A stretch of DNA of 64,000 bases from Auanema rhodensis (GCA_964057225.1 OZ059896.1:6324001-6388000), one strand, 5' to 3'; shown: positions 22,775 through 35,150, counted from the stretch's first letter. Notes: generated by a model not told the origin, from the sequence alone. A program made the numbers and translations.

Positions 22775-24409
22775 GAATTTATTTGCCTTCGAAATGTCAA
22801 TTGTAACATTAAGATAGACGAATACAATTCAGAAGAAAAGTGACATTAATCAGCCATCGAGATGAATTTTCATGTGATATACGAGAAGCCACGTGAAAAG
22901 TACAAAATGAAACAGATTAACGACATGAAAGAAAAATGAAAAATTAAGTGAATACAGCTAAATCAGGCCAAAATGTGGTCGCATTCATGTTCATTTTAAT
23001 GTTATTTATTCAATTTAATAGCATAATATTGTTTTGAAACAAGAATATACTTATCTTCTATTTCAAACTAAAAAAAGTAAACGATGAAAGAGCTAAAAGC
23101 ACTGTTCTTCATTATTCTCTTTGGTTGGTTAGTGGCTGACTGGCAGAGCTAGACAAGAGAGATTCCAACCTGCAACATAGGGGGTGGACAGCAAGGGGCT
23201 AACACTGCGTCTCTGCCCGTTCGATGTATACTATGCTCTCGCAATTTTCTTTTTGTCTCATAATACCTCTCTCTATCTCTCTTTTATGGTTATTCTTTAT
23301 TTATCTCTCTTTTAACTTTTCAGTGTTAGGCCTAATTCGGGGCAGTACACATACTTGAATATGGAGAGAGTAGAAGTAGCATAGAGACGGGTAGAGGCAT
23401 TAGAAGAGGGTAAGACAAGAAAAAGTACACGAAAAGCACGCCTCCTAACTACAAATTCGAGCATACATACCAGGTGTCGGGTGACTATGAGCAAAATGGA
23501 GACAACGCGAAAGAGCGACGTTTCATTTGCATCAAGTTGTTGTCATCAACGCCTCTCACTGTGTTTTACTTCTATATTTAACAACGAATATATCCAATGT
23601 GTGCATATGATGACCTATACTGTTCCAGATCAAACAACTTGAGACGTGTTGAAAACTTTTTGTCTCATAGCAAAAGGTCATCTAACTTTCTATCCACAGT
23701 CATTCATATTTGAGAAAATATTATTAAAAATATATGTAAACCAATTATCTATAGAATTAAGTTCAAAATATTTCAAAAGGTTCATGTTTTATTTGAAAAT
23801 TAATTTATTAAACTAGTTTGATTATATCTGACTTTAATTTATTCAAAATATTCACTTATGAGAGAGGTTCAATAAGTTTGGAATTGAATTAAATTTATAA
23901 TTCATCAGAAAACGACTAAATGTATGAAAAATATCTAAAATTTGAAAGAAAACGGATTTTTAATGATCTATATAATGAGAATTTGTTGAAAGAAGTTGAC
24001 CATTAAACTATATTAGGATGAACTTTAGAGCTCAGACCTCCTCCATAGAACAATGTTTATTTTGAAAACATTTTACTTTCCTGATAACATATGACCAGAA
24101 GATATGACTTTCAGAAATGTTTTAGAAACTTAGAATGACCAACTAAAGTTTAAGCTACTTTGTACATTAATCATACCTGTAATAATAATTATTATAAGTA
24201 TCTATGACCCGATAAGGATTTGATCATAATGATCATAATCCTGTCTATATTAGCAAACACAATATATTATATAAACATAATGTTTTATTCAATTGTTTGT
24301 GACAGAATGAGTTATACAAAACAAAATTTTGTATATATCTCTTACAACATAATAGAACAAACATTTTCATTTTATCCATTGCCATGTGCTGATTGAGCTA
24401 ATTCGTCAA
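22775..24409. other. intergenic region with CpG-containing, GC-richer segment
   Basis: Upstream of the receptor gene and downstream of the collagen stop. Between about 23,120 and 23,560 the base composition is clearly less AT-rich, with several CG dinucleotides and C/T tracts. A 60-codon frame there (23312-23494, - strand) has no splice or family support. This may be promoter or untranslated-exon sequence of the receptor gene. The rest is AT-rich and featureless to my reading. Confidence 0.45.
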
Positions 24410-25483
24410 TTACACAGCTCTACGTAAATATACAAGAGAACGTGGAGGGCATGGGCAATATTCAGCATCGTGTCCTGGGAACCCGGCCTCTCCTTGACGC
24501 CCAGATAGACCGGAGTCACCGTTAGCACCTGGGTTACCAGATTCTCCCATTTCTCCCTGAGGTCCTTGTCTTCCTGGTTGTCCATCGGAACCAGGTACTC
24601 CAGGCTTTCCAGGTGCACCAGCAGAACCTTGGGGTCCAGGTTGTCCAGAAGTACGCTTATAAACGGTTCCATCTTTTCCGGGTAAGCCTGGCTTGCCATC
24701 TAATCCAGGTCTTCCAGGTGTACCAGCATCTCCAGCAGGTCCCTGCGGTCCAGGAGCTCCAGATCGAGTAGATGGAATTCCGGGTGGTCCAGGTCTTCCA
24801 TCAGGTCCAGCTGGTCCATGTGGTCCATCGGGGCCTGGTGGTCCAGCAGGTCCTGCAGGGCATTGAATGCAACCAGTATCAGCTACAGCACAAGATACGG
24901 AATATCCCGTATCCGAGTTATCAAGACCACGTGGTCCGGGAAGGCCAGGTGCTTAAATATTTTTTAAAAAATTGTATGTAAATTCTATCTTACTTCCTGG
25001 CTCTCCGGCTATTCCTGGTGGTCCTGGAGGTCCAGGTGGACATTGAGGCATTGAATCACATTGACACCAATCAGGAAGCTCAGCAAAACTGAAGAAACAG
25101 TGCTCATCATTACCTTGTTCATAGACACATACCGTTTTTCACGTCTTAACAATGGATTCTCACGTCTATTTGATGCTTGAGATCTAGCAGGACCAAACAC
25201 AAATTGAAGATCCATTAAATCGCTCCATGATGAATCAGTATCAACCTTGAGAAAAATTTCATATCTCAGTTATTTCAATGTTTAGGAAAAATTTTTAATG
25301 TTAAGCTCAGCTTTTTGTTGTAGCATGAGAGAATGTTACCTTGAATTGCTCAACAGCACCACTGATTTCCAGCTGGAGATCAGCCATGTCCCAGTATAAA
25401 CGTGGCAAGAAAATTGTAGCCATTAGAAGAGATAAAGCTGCTCCACATGATGATATACTAACAACCACCGATAATGGTGACAT
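24410..25483 (-). CDS. cuticle collagen, 297 aa
   Basis: A structural protein of the nematode cuticle, secreted by hypodermis. Exons on the - strand: 25340-25483, 25133-25245, 24994-25088, 24410-24951; 894 nt, frame kept. The N-terminus has a membrane/signal-anchor segment ([20 protein letters not shown]) followed by the conserved collagen N-terminal domain ([14 protein letters not shown]). A subtilisin/furin-type site RREKR (homology box) precedes the non-triple-helical [12 protein letters not shown] Gly-X-Y block follows, broken by a linker with three cysteines ([11 protein letters not shown]), then long Gly-X-Y tracts, a [10 protein letters not shown] interruption, and a C-terminal EYCPCPPR. 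Length and plan are normal for the family. Neighbouring collagen subgroups (dpy/rol/sqt or col) could not be told apart by eye. A CATTCCAG acceptor abuts the ATG, as for a trans-spliced mRNA. Confidence 0.93.
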
Positions 25484-27057
25484 CTGGAATGATTAAATTT
25501 CATGTTCAATTTGGGTAATATGAGCAATGCAATTTGAAATTGAACTTTGGTATAAAAAGTACACGATTTCTTATTTTTAAATATATTAAACGGAATATTT
25601 ATAAGAATATTAAAAATATAATATATAATTATAAATATATATATATATATATGCAACATGAATTAGACTAATATTCTGAGATCAACGGATTCAACTACTA
25701 TACATGTCTGATGTAGGATTCAGGCTGTTGAAAATCAGAATAAACATTTGATCAAAACGAAAATTGGATTCCAACTAGAAGTAACGATTCGAAACTGTTC
25801 TTATATGGCCTATCAGAAAGAGGAGGTACCATCATTTGCATTTTGACATGAAAAACGTTGAATAAGAAGATGAGAATGGTGATTGTTAGAGGCAACAAGC
25901 AATTAAACAGGAAAAGTTATTGGAAGAAACTAGAGAGGAAATAGAAATGAAAATACATTGTAGGAAAAGAAAGAGAAAGAGTGAGAGAGAGAGAGAGAGA
26001 GGAATAGAAAGAAATAAGAAATTGAGAAATAAAAAGAGATTGAAAATGATACAAGAACTTCTTCAAATCTATTTACGCAATAAGAAATCCTCGTAACTTT
26101 TTTCATTTGAAAGACAAGCGGAAAAACGCGTGTGTATGTTGACCAAGATAAGTAGTTCTATCCTCTTTATGCAACATGAATCATATATAGCAACATGAAA
26201 GCAAAAAAACTATATGTTGATATATAATTTATAATTCAACAACTTTCTTTCTCCTCAAACTCTATACTGATCAGAACTTATGTTTTCCGATCATGTAAGG
26301 GTTTATATCCATCTTCAACTACAAGTAAATACATATATGATTTTTATAAATTTTAATTTTTCATGGAAATGAAATACTTCACTTATCTTACTTCATTATT
26401 TTAACAAAAAAAAACGATCAAGGTCAATATTTCATAAAAAAAAACAAAAATTAAAACAATCTTCTTGTTATGTGTTTTTTCTTCTTTATAATTCAATAGA
26501 AAACTACTACTATTTCTTTTACGAAAAGAAGAAGAAAAAAGAAATCGTTTCGCTCATCTGTAAATCGTTGATGATGCATTTGAAATGAATTGCCACATAA
26601 AGCAGCATCGTTTTGAGTTTCAAAAAATATGAAGGACATTCGAGAAAATTTATAAAAATATCTTGTAAACCTTCATTCATTCCATCTATCTATAAACCTT
26701 CTAAGCTATTCCTTTTTCAGTTGTCGCTTATTTTTTTTGAAATGTTACCACTGTTCAATAACCGGACACCTTTTTTTGTTCTACCTGCTTGACTATGCAT
26801 TTATACAATTTGGAATTGAATTAATCATTAAAAAATCTTGTATTTCATCTTTTTCTTTCTTTTTTTAATAATATAATTTAATAATATTTTTAGATATTTA
26901 TTTTATGATATCAGATAAATATACTTTATAAATAATAACAAGTATATTATAATATATATTTTTTTATTTTAAGATTTATTTCTGAAAAAAAAAATATAAT
27001 ATAAAATATGTTATATAAGATTTGAATACAGCATATTTTTAATTGAATATATTTCAT
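25484..27057. other. intergenic DNA between collagen and repeat block
   Basis: AT-rich, with a short GA microsatellite near 25,980-26,001 and long A and T runs. Presumably includes the collagen promoter. No ORF or RNA gene supported. This is the last unique DNA before repeats take over the window. Confidence 0.6.
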
Positions 27058-27059
27058 GA

Positions 27060-27400
27060 TCGGGGAGAAATAGTCCAGGAACAAAATAGTCGAGAGCAGA
27101 ACCGAGGAAGAACCGAAGAGTCGAGGAAGAACCAAGAAGTCCAGAAGGAACCAGATTAGGTCCGTGAACCAAAGCCGAAGAGCCGAGGAAGAACCAACAA
27201 GTCGAAAGCAGAGTCGAGGAAGAACCAACGAGTCGAAAGCAGAGTCGAGGAAGAACCACTGAGTCGAGGAAGAACCGAAGAGTCGAGGAAGAACCAAGAA
27301 GTCCAGAAGGAACCAGATTGGGTCCGTGAATCAAAGCCGAAGAGTCGAGGAAGAACCTAAGAGCCGAGGAAGAACCAAGAAGTCCAGAAGGAACCAGAGT
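27060..27400 (-). repeat. left-arm C/T (G/A on +) minisatellite
   Basis: Degenerate units of the type GAGTCGAGGAAGAACC on the + strand, the reverse complement of the right-arm minisatellite, interspersed with a GGTCCGTGAACCAAAGCC segment. Much shorter than its right-arm counterpart. Confidence 0.85.
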
Positions 27401-30060
27401 AGGTCCGTGGTCCAGAAGATCCATGATTGGAAGTAGCCATCAAGGCGTAACGTCGTACACGTTGCTCAATCCTATGAATTTCAAGAATACAAATAGATTA
27501 TAATTTCGAATTCTTACCTAAAATTAGAAATACGAAGAGAGAGTAGGTCCGAGGTCCAGAAGATCCATGGTTGGAAGCAGCTATCGTACCGTCGTACACG
27601 TTGCTCAATCCTATGAATTTCAAGAATACAAATAGATTATAATTTCAAATTCTTACCTAAAATCAGAAATACGAAGAGAGAGTAGGTCCGAGGTCCAGAA
27701 GATCCATGATTGGAAGCAGCTATCGTACCGTCGTACACGTTGCTCAATCCTATGAATTTCAAGAATACAAATAGATTATAATTTCAAATTCTTACCTAAA
27801 ATCAGAAATACGAAGAGAGAGTAGGTCCGAGGTCCAGAAGATCCATGATTGGAAGCAGCTATCGTACCGTCGTACACGTTGCTCAATCCTATGAATTTCA
27901 AGAATACAAATAGATTATAATTTCAAATTCTTACCTAAAATCAGAAATACGAAGAGAGAGTAGGTCCGAGGTCCAGAAGATCCATGGTTGGAAGCAGCTA
28001 TCGTACCGTCGTAAACGTTGCTCAATCCTATGAATTTCAAGAATACAAATAGATTATAATTTCAAATTCTTACCTAAAATCAGAAATACGAAGAGAGAGT
28101 AGGTCCGTGGTCCAGAAGATCCATGATTGGAAGTAGCCATCAAGGTGTAACGTCGTACACGTTGCTCAATCCTATGAATTTCAAGAATACAAATAGATTA
28201 TAATTTCAAATTCTTACCTAAAATCAGAAATACGAAGAGAGAGTAGGTCCGTGGTCCAGAAGATCCATGATTGGAAGTAGCCATCAAGGTGTAACGTCGT
28301 ACACGTTGCTCAATCCTATGAATTTCAAGAATACAAATAGATTATAATTTCAAATTCTTACCTAAAATCAGAAATACGAAGAGAGAGTAGGTCCGTGGTC
28401 CAGAAGATCCATGATTGGAAGTAGCCATCAAGGTGTAACGTCGTACACGTTGCTCAATCCTATGAATTTCAAGAATACAAATAGATTATAATTTCAAATT
28501 CTTACCTAAAATCAGAAATACGAAGAGAGAGTAGGTCCGAGGTCCAGAAGATCCATGGTTGGAAGCAGCTATCGTACCGTCGTACACGTTGCTCAATCCT
28601 ATGAATTTCAAGAATACTAATAGATTATAATTTCAAATTCTTACCTAAAATCAGAAATACGAAGAGAGAGTAGGTCCGAGGTCCAGAAGATCCATGGTTG
28701 GAAGCAGCTATCGTACCGTCGTAAACGTTGCTCAATCCTATGAATTTCAAGAATACAAATAGATTATAATTTCAAATTCTTACCTAAAATCAGAAATACG
28801 AAGAGAGAGTAGATCCACTGTCCAGAAGATCCATGATTGGAAGTAGCCATCAAGGCGTAACGTCGTACACGTTGCTCAATCCTATGAATTTCAAGAATAC
28901 TAATAGATTATAATTTCAAATTCTTACCTAAAATCAGAAATACGAAGAGAGAGTAGATCCACTGTCCAGAAGATCCATGATTGGAAGTAGCCATCAAGGC
29001 GTAACGTCGTACACGTTGCTCAATCCTATGAATTTCAAGAATACTAATAGATTATAATTTCAAATTCTTACCTAAAATCAGAAATACGAAGAGAGAGTAG
29101 GTCCGAGGTCCAGAAGATCCATGGTTGGAAGCAGCTATCGTACCGTCGTAAACGTTGCTCAATCCTATGAATTTCAAGAATACAAATAGATTATAATTTC
29201 AAATTCTTACCTAAAATCAGAAATACGAAGAGAGAGTAGGTCCGAGGTCCAGAAGATCCATGGTTGGAAGCAGCTATCGTACCGTCGTACACGTTGCTCA
29301 ATCCTATGAATTTCAAGAATACTAATAGATTATAATTTCAAATTCTTACCTCAAATCAGAAATACGAAGAGAGAGTAGGTCCGAGGTCCAGAAGATCCAT
29401 GGTTGGAAGCAGCTATCGTACCGTCGTACACGTTGCTCAATCCTATGAATTTCAAGAATACTAATAGATTATAATTTCAAATTCTTACCTAAAATCAGAA
29501 ATACGAAGAGAGAGTAGGTCCGAGGTCCAGAAGATCCATGGTTGGAAGCAGCTATCGTACCGTCGTAAACGTTGCTCAATCCTATGAATTTCAAGAATAC
29601 AAATAGATTATAATTTCAAATTCTTACCTAAAATCAGAAATACGAAGAGAGAGTAGATCCACTGTCCAGAAGATCCATGATTGGAAGTAGCCATCAAGGC
29701 GTAACGTCGTACACGTTGCTCAATCCTATGAATTTCAAGAATACTAATAGATTATAATTTCAAATTCTTACCTAAAATCAGAAATACGAAGAGAGAGTAG
29801 ATCCACTGTCCAGAAGATCCATGATTGGAAGTAGCCATCAAGGCGTAACGTCGTACACGTTGCTCAATCCTATGAATTTCAAGAATACTAATAGATTATA
29901 ATTTCAAATTCTTACCTAAAATCAGAAATACGAAGAGAGAGTAGATCCACTGTCCAGAAGATCCATGATTGGAAGTAGCCATCAAGGCGTAACGTCGTAC
30001 ACGTTGCTCAATCCTATGAATTTCAAGAATACTAATAGATTATAATTTCAAATTCTTACC
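27400..30060 (-). repeat. left-arm array of exon-intron-like 139/144-bp units
   Basis: About 18 tandem units. Read on the - strand, each has a 46-nt segment from GTAAGAATTTG to TTCATAG, then a 93-nt (type A) or 98-nt (type B) segment starting GATTGAGCAACG and ending TCTGATTTTAG. Unit spacing was measured from the motif GTTGCTCAAT: 27461, 27600, 27739, 27878, 28017 (139 each), then 28161, 28305, 28449 (144 each), and so on. Types A (CAGCTATCGTACC on +) and B (TAGCCATCAAGGCGTAACG on +) occur in short runs; the three units next to the core are type B. Confidence 0.9.
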
Positions 30061-30692
30061 AGGTAATGAGCACTTTTACAATAACAGAGTGACTATAACA
30101 GAGTGAGCTTGGTCGTTTGTTGAATAGATATAATTATCTGGACATTAGATATATTAAAACATGTTACACAGATCATCTCCGTTTTCGAATTATCGGAGTT
30201 ATACAATAATGAAATCAAAAATTATAAACTCACGTACTCTTTATAATATCTGTAATTTTAAAATGAATAGTTAGAACAAGAACTGAAACTTAGGTATGTG
30301 GCTTGTTGAAGCCATATTACAGCTGCAGTTGTTCTAGTCTTCGTTTTGCAGAACTATTATATATAAATTATGTTCTCGGTTAATCTTGTCGACTTTGCTC
30401 TCTGAGAATGAGCTTAGATAAAAAGGGTTCAAGGTAAATACTAAATTACCTAGCTCATACATTTGTTTTTCCACAAGTTCTTCAGAGCTGACAAGAGACT
30501 TTGGGGTCTGAAGAGCTCAGGAGCTGTCGACCTATTCGGATGGCGACAATTGGACAAATGACTGTCAACTGAAAAATAATTAGCTTATATACCCCTTGAC
30601 GAGCAGACCACGTAAACCACGTTTGCGTGAAATTTTAAAAATTCTAAAAACAAAAACCGGCTGTACATGATTTGAAAATCATAGGAAATGAA
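30058..30692 (-). repeat. palindrome core, left arm
   Basis: Reverse complement of 31071-31705, with no mismatch found in the lines compared. Its outer end, read on the - strand, is CTCATTACCTG followed by GTAAGAATTTG, so it joins the unit array exactly at a splice-donor-like site. The inner end stops at the GAA at 30690-30692. Confidence 0.92.
30585..30591 (-). promoter_or_regulatory. TATA-like box, left core, pointing outwards
   Basis: TATATAA on the - strand in the context GGGGTATATAAGC, the mirror of 31172-31178. A strong match to a TATA box with GC-rich flank in otherwise AT-rich DNA. Promoter activity is inference. Confidence 0.4.
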
Positions 30693-31070
30693 TGAGAATT
30701 GTGTTTAACTAATGTTTTTATTTTTATTTTAAGGAATGATATTATATTTTTAAGGTTCGTATTGTTATTGATATTGTTTTATATTGTTTGAAAATAACAA
30801 ATATTTTTATATAATAATAATTTTCACCTAAATATTTGGGTTTTTTCATTTATTTCAAGTTGGTTAGTACTAACAAATATTTAAATTATTTGAAACATAT
30901 AAATGTTATGAGAATTTAGTATAATTTAATATTTATGCAACACAGACTAAGGCAAATTTATTCTAATTTGGTCTTAAGTTCGGCATTATTGAAATTATAA
31001 GAAAACCGAATATTATCAAAATAGATTCAAAAATATCTCTAGTTATTAGTTTATTTCAAAAAATTTTGTG
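30693..31070. other. unique AT-rich spacer of the foldback
   Basis: 378 bp between the two cores, not self-complementary and without a supported ORF. A single-copy loop of this kind argues that the mirrored assembly is real rather than a read folded on itself. Confidence 0.75.
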
Positions 31071-31171
31071 TTCATTTCCTATGATTTTCAAATCATGTAC
31101 AGCCGGTTTTTGTTTTTAGAATTTTTAAAATTTCACGCAAACGTGGTTTACGTGGTCTGCTCGTCAAGGGG

Positions 31172-31178
31172 TATATAA
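31172..31178 (+). promoter_or_regulatory. TATA-like box, right core, pointing outwards
   Basis: TATATAA in GGGGTATATAAGC, about 130 bp before the first ATG of the core and upstream of the whole unit array. Mirror of the left-arm box. Function inferred only. Confidence 0.4.
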
Positions 31179-31300
31179 GCTAATTATTTTTCAGTTGACA
31201 GTCATTTGTCCAATTGTCGCCATCCGAATAGGTCGACAGCTCCTGAGCTCTTCAGACCCCAAAGTCTCTTGTCAGCTCTGAAGAACTTGTGGAAAAACAA

Positions 31301-31429
31301 ATGTATGAGCTAGGTAATTTAGTATTTACCTTGAACCCTTTTTATCTAAGCTCATTCTCAGAGAGCAAAGTCGACAAGATTAACCGAGAACATAATTTAT
31401 ATATAATAGTTCTGCAAAACGAAGACTAG
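31301..31429 (+). CDS. putative two-exon micro-ORF in the foldback core (26 aa)
   Basis: First ATG after the TATA-like box. Exon 31301-31313 joins at GTAATT/TCTCAG to 31362-31429, giving MYELESKVDKINREHN then LYIIVLQNED and a TAG. The frame is also open upstream of the ATG (SSEELVEKQ), so this may instead be a fragment of a larger coiled-coil-coding exon captured by the element. An exact mirror copy exists on the - strand at 30334-30462. No family recognised; very short, so low confidence. Confidence 0.25.
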   Translation: MYELGNLVFTLNPFYLSSFSESKVDKINREHNLYIIVLQNED

Positions 31430-31703
31430 AACAACTGCAGCTGTAATATGGCTTCAACAAGCCACATACCTAAGTTTCAGTTCTTGTTCTAACTATTCAT
31501 TTTAAAATTACAGATATTATAAAGAGTACGTGAGTTTATAATTTTTGATTTCATTATTGTATAACTCCGATAATTCGAAAACGGAGATGATCTGTGTAAC
31601 ATGTTTTAATATATCTAATGTCCAGATAATTATATCTATTCAACAAACGACCAAGCTCACTCTGTTATAGTCACTCTGTTATTGTAAAAGTGCTCATTAC
31701 CTG

Positions 31704-34700
31704 GTAAGAATTTGAAATTATAATCTATTAGTATTCTTGAAATTCATAGGATTGAGCAACGTGTACGACGTTACGCCTTGTTGGCTATTTCCAATCATGG
31801 ATCTTCTGGACCACGGACCTACTCTCTCTTCGTATTTCTGATTTTAGGTAAGAATTTGAAATTATAATCTATTTGTATTCTTGAAATTCATAGGATTGAG
31901 CAACGTGTACGACGGTACGATAGCTGCTTACAACCATGGATCTTCTGGACCACGGACCTACTCTCTCTTCGTATTTCTGATTTTAGGTAAGAATTTGAAA
32001 TTATAATCTATTAGTATTCTTGAAATTCATAGGATTGAGCAACGTGTACGACGGTACGATAGCTGCTTCCAACCATGGATCTTCTGGACCTCGGACCTAC
32101 TCTCTCTTCGTATTTCTGATTTTAGGTAAGAATTTGAAATTATAATCTATTTGTATTCTTGAAATTCATAGGATTGAGCAACGTGTACGACGGTACGATA
32201 GCTGCTTCCAACCATGGATCTTCTGGACCTCGGACCTACTCTCTCTTCGTATTTCTGATTTTAGGTAAGAATTTGAAATTATAATCTATTTGTATTCTTG
32301 AAATTCATAGGATTGAGCAACGTGTACGACGTTACGATAGCTGCTTCCAACCATGGATCTTCTGGACCACGGACCTACTCTCTCTTCGTATTTCTGATTT
32401 TAGGTAAGAATTTGAAATTATAATCTATTTGTATTCTTGAAATTCATAGGATTGAGCAACGTGTACGACGGTACGATAGCTGCTTCCAACCATGGATCTT
32501 CTGGACCTCGGACCTACTCTCTCTTTGTATTTCTGATTTTAGGTAAGAATTTGAAATTATAATCTATTAGTATTCTTGAAATTCATAGGATTGAGCAACG
32601 TGTACGACGGTACGATAGCTGCTTCCAACCATGGATCTTCTGGACCACGGACCTACTCTCTCTTCGTATTTCTGATTTTAGGTAAGAATTTGAAATTATA
32701 ATCTATTAGTATTCTTGAAATTCATAGGATTGAGCAACGTGTACGACGTTACGCCTTGATGGCTACTTCCAATCATGGATCTTCTGGACAACGGACCTAC
32801 TCTCTCTTCGTATTTCTGATTTTAGGTAAGAATTTGAAATTATAATCTATTAGTATTCTTGAAATTCATAGGATTGAGCAACGTGTACGACGGTACGATA
32901 GCTGCTTCCAACCATGGATCTTCTGGACCTCGGACCTACTCTCTCTTCGTATTTCTGATTTTAGGTAAGAATTTGAAATTATAATCTATTTGTATTCTTG
33001 AAATTCATAGGATTGAGCAACGTGTACGACGGTACGATAGCTGCTTCCAACCATGGATCTTCTGGACCTCGGACCTACTCTCTCTTCGTATTTCTGATTT
33101 TAGGTAAGAATTTGAAATTATAATCTATTTGTATTCTTGAAATTCATAGGATTGAGCAACGTGTACGACGGTACGATAGCTGCTTCCAACCATGGATCTT
33201 CTGGACCTCGGACCTACTCTCTCTTCGTATTTCTGATTTTAGGTAAGAATTTGAAATTATAATCTATTTGTATTCTTGAAATTCATAGGATTGAGCAACG
33301 TGTACGACGGTACGATAGCTGCTTCCAACCATGGATCTTCTGGACCTCGGACCTACTCTCTCTTCGTATTTCTGATTTTAGGTAAGAATTTGAAATTATA
33401 ATCTATTTGTATTCTTGAAATTCATAGGATTGAGCAACGTGTACGACGTTACGCCTTGATGGCTACTTCCAATCATGGATCTTCTGGACAACGGACCTAC
33501 TCTCTCTTCGTATTTCTGATTTTAGGTAAGAATTTGAAATTATAATCTATTTGTATTCTTGAAATTCATAGGATTGAGCAACGTGTACGACGGTACGATA
33601 GCTGCTTCCAACCATGGATCTTCTGGACCTCGGACCTACTCTCTCTTCGTATTTCTGATTTTAGGTAAGAATTTGAAATTATAATCTATTTGTATTCTTG
33701 AAATTCATAGGATTGAGCAACGTGTACGACGGTACGATAGCTGCTTCCAACCATGGATCTTCTGGACCTCGGACCTACTCTCTCTTCGTATTTCTGATTT
33801 TAGGTAAGAATTTGAAATTATAATCTATTTGTATTCTTGAAATTCATAGGATTGAGCAACGTGTACGACGGTACGATAGCTGCTTCCAACCATGGATCTT
33901 CTGGACCTCGGACCTACTCTCTCTTCGTATTTCTGATTTTAGGTAAGAATTTGAAATTATAATCTATTTGTATTCTTGAAATTCATAGGATTGAGCAACG
34001 TGTACGACGGTACGATAGCTGCTTCCAACCATGGATCTTCTGGACCTCGGACCTACTCTCTCTTTGTATTTCTGATTTTAGGTAAGAATTTGAAATTATA
34101 ATCTATTAGTATTCTTGAAATTCATAGGATTGAGCAACGTGTACGACGGTACGATAGCTGCTTCCAACCATGGATCTTCTGGACCTCGGACCTACTCTCT
34201 CTTTGTATTTCTGATTTTAGGTAAGAATTTGAAATTATAATCTATTAGTATTCTTGAAATTCATAGGATTGAGCAACGTGTACGACGGTACGATAGCTGC
34301 TTCCAACCATGGATCTTCTGGACCACGGACCTACTCTCTCTTCGTATTTCTGATTTTAGGTAAGAATTTGAAATTATAATCTATTTGTATTCTTGAAATT
34401 CATAGGATTGAGCAACGTGTACGACGTTACGCCTTGATGGCTACTTCCAATCATGGATCTTCTGGACAACGGACCTACTCTCTCTTCGTATTTCTGATTT
34501 TAGGTAAGAATTTGAAATTATAATCTATTTGTATTCTTGAAATTCATAGGATTGAGCAACGTGTACGACGGTACGATAGCTGCTTCCAACCATGGATCTT
34601 CTGGACCTCGGACCTACTCTCTCTTCGTATTTCTGATTTTAGGTAAGAATTTGAAATTATAATCTATTTGTATTCTTGAAATTCATAGGATTGAGCAACG

Positions 34701-35150
34701 TGTACGACGGTACGATAGCTGCTTCCAACCATGGATCTTCTGGACCTCGGACCTACTCTCTCTTCGTATTTCTGATTTTAGGTAAGAATTTGAAATTATA
34801 ATCTATTTGTATTCTTGAAATTCATAGGATTGAGCAACGTGTACGACGGTACGATAGCTGCTTCCAACCATGGATCTTCTGGACCTCGGACCTACTCTCT
34901 CTTCGTATTTCTGATTTTAGGTAAGAATTTGAAATTATAATCTATTTGTATTCTTGAAATTCATAGGATTGAGCAACGTGTACGACGTTACGCCTTGATG
35001 GCTACTTCCAATCATGGATCTTCTGGACAACGGACCTACTCTCTCTTCGTATTTCTGATTTTAGGTAAGAATTTGAAATTATAATCTATTTGTATTCTTG
35101 AAATTTATAGGATTGAGCAACGTGTACGACGGTACGATGGCTGCTTCCTT
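31704..35150 (+). repeat. right-arm array of exon-intron-like 139/144-bp units
   Basis: About 24 tandem units on the + strand: a 46-nt segment from GTAAGAATTTG to AATTCATAG, then a 93-nt A or 98-nt B segment ending CTGATTTTAG. Type B units are near 31,752, 32,729, 33,430, 34,410 and 34,970; the rest are type A. The last unit is cut off at about 35,150, where the minisatellite begins within the exon-like part. Small differences (TTAGTATT or TTTGTATT in the intron part; CCACGG, CCTCGG or CAACGG in the exon part) mark subfamilies. Confidence 0.92.

Larger units (their letters stand above)
31071..31705 (+). repeat. palindrome core, right arm
   Basis: Reverse complement of the left core. Contains, in order, the TATA-like box, an exon-like segment ending ATGTATGAGCTAG before GTAATTTAG, a 48-nt intron-like segment, and further AT-rich sequence up to a donor-like CCTG-GTAAG at 31704. 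Confidence 0.92.

Noticed and set aside
23312-23494. 60-codon antisense frame in the GC-richer intergenic segment
   Set aside because: No splice sites in phase, no recognisable motif, and Leu/Val/Arg-rich composition as expected by chance.
27011-27424. Low-complexity - strand frames of 116 and 137 codons at the left foldback end
   Set aside because: Same minisatellite translated on the other arm; continues into AT-rich unique DNA with no sensible terminus.
30058-31705. Palindrome as an assembly artefact (read folded back on itself)
   Set aside because: A unique non-palindromic 378-bp spacer and different copy number and subtype order in the two arrays argue against it. The perfect cores still deserve a long-read check.
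27433-35150. CRISPR-like repeat-spacer array
   Set aside because: Period is 139/144 bp with no unique spacers, in a eukaryotic genome; both parts of each unit are repeated.
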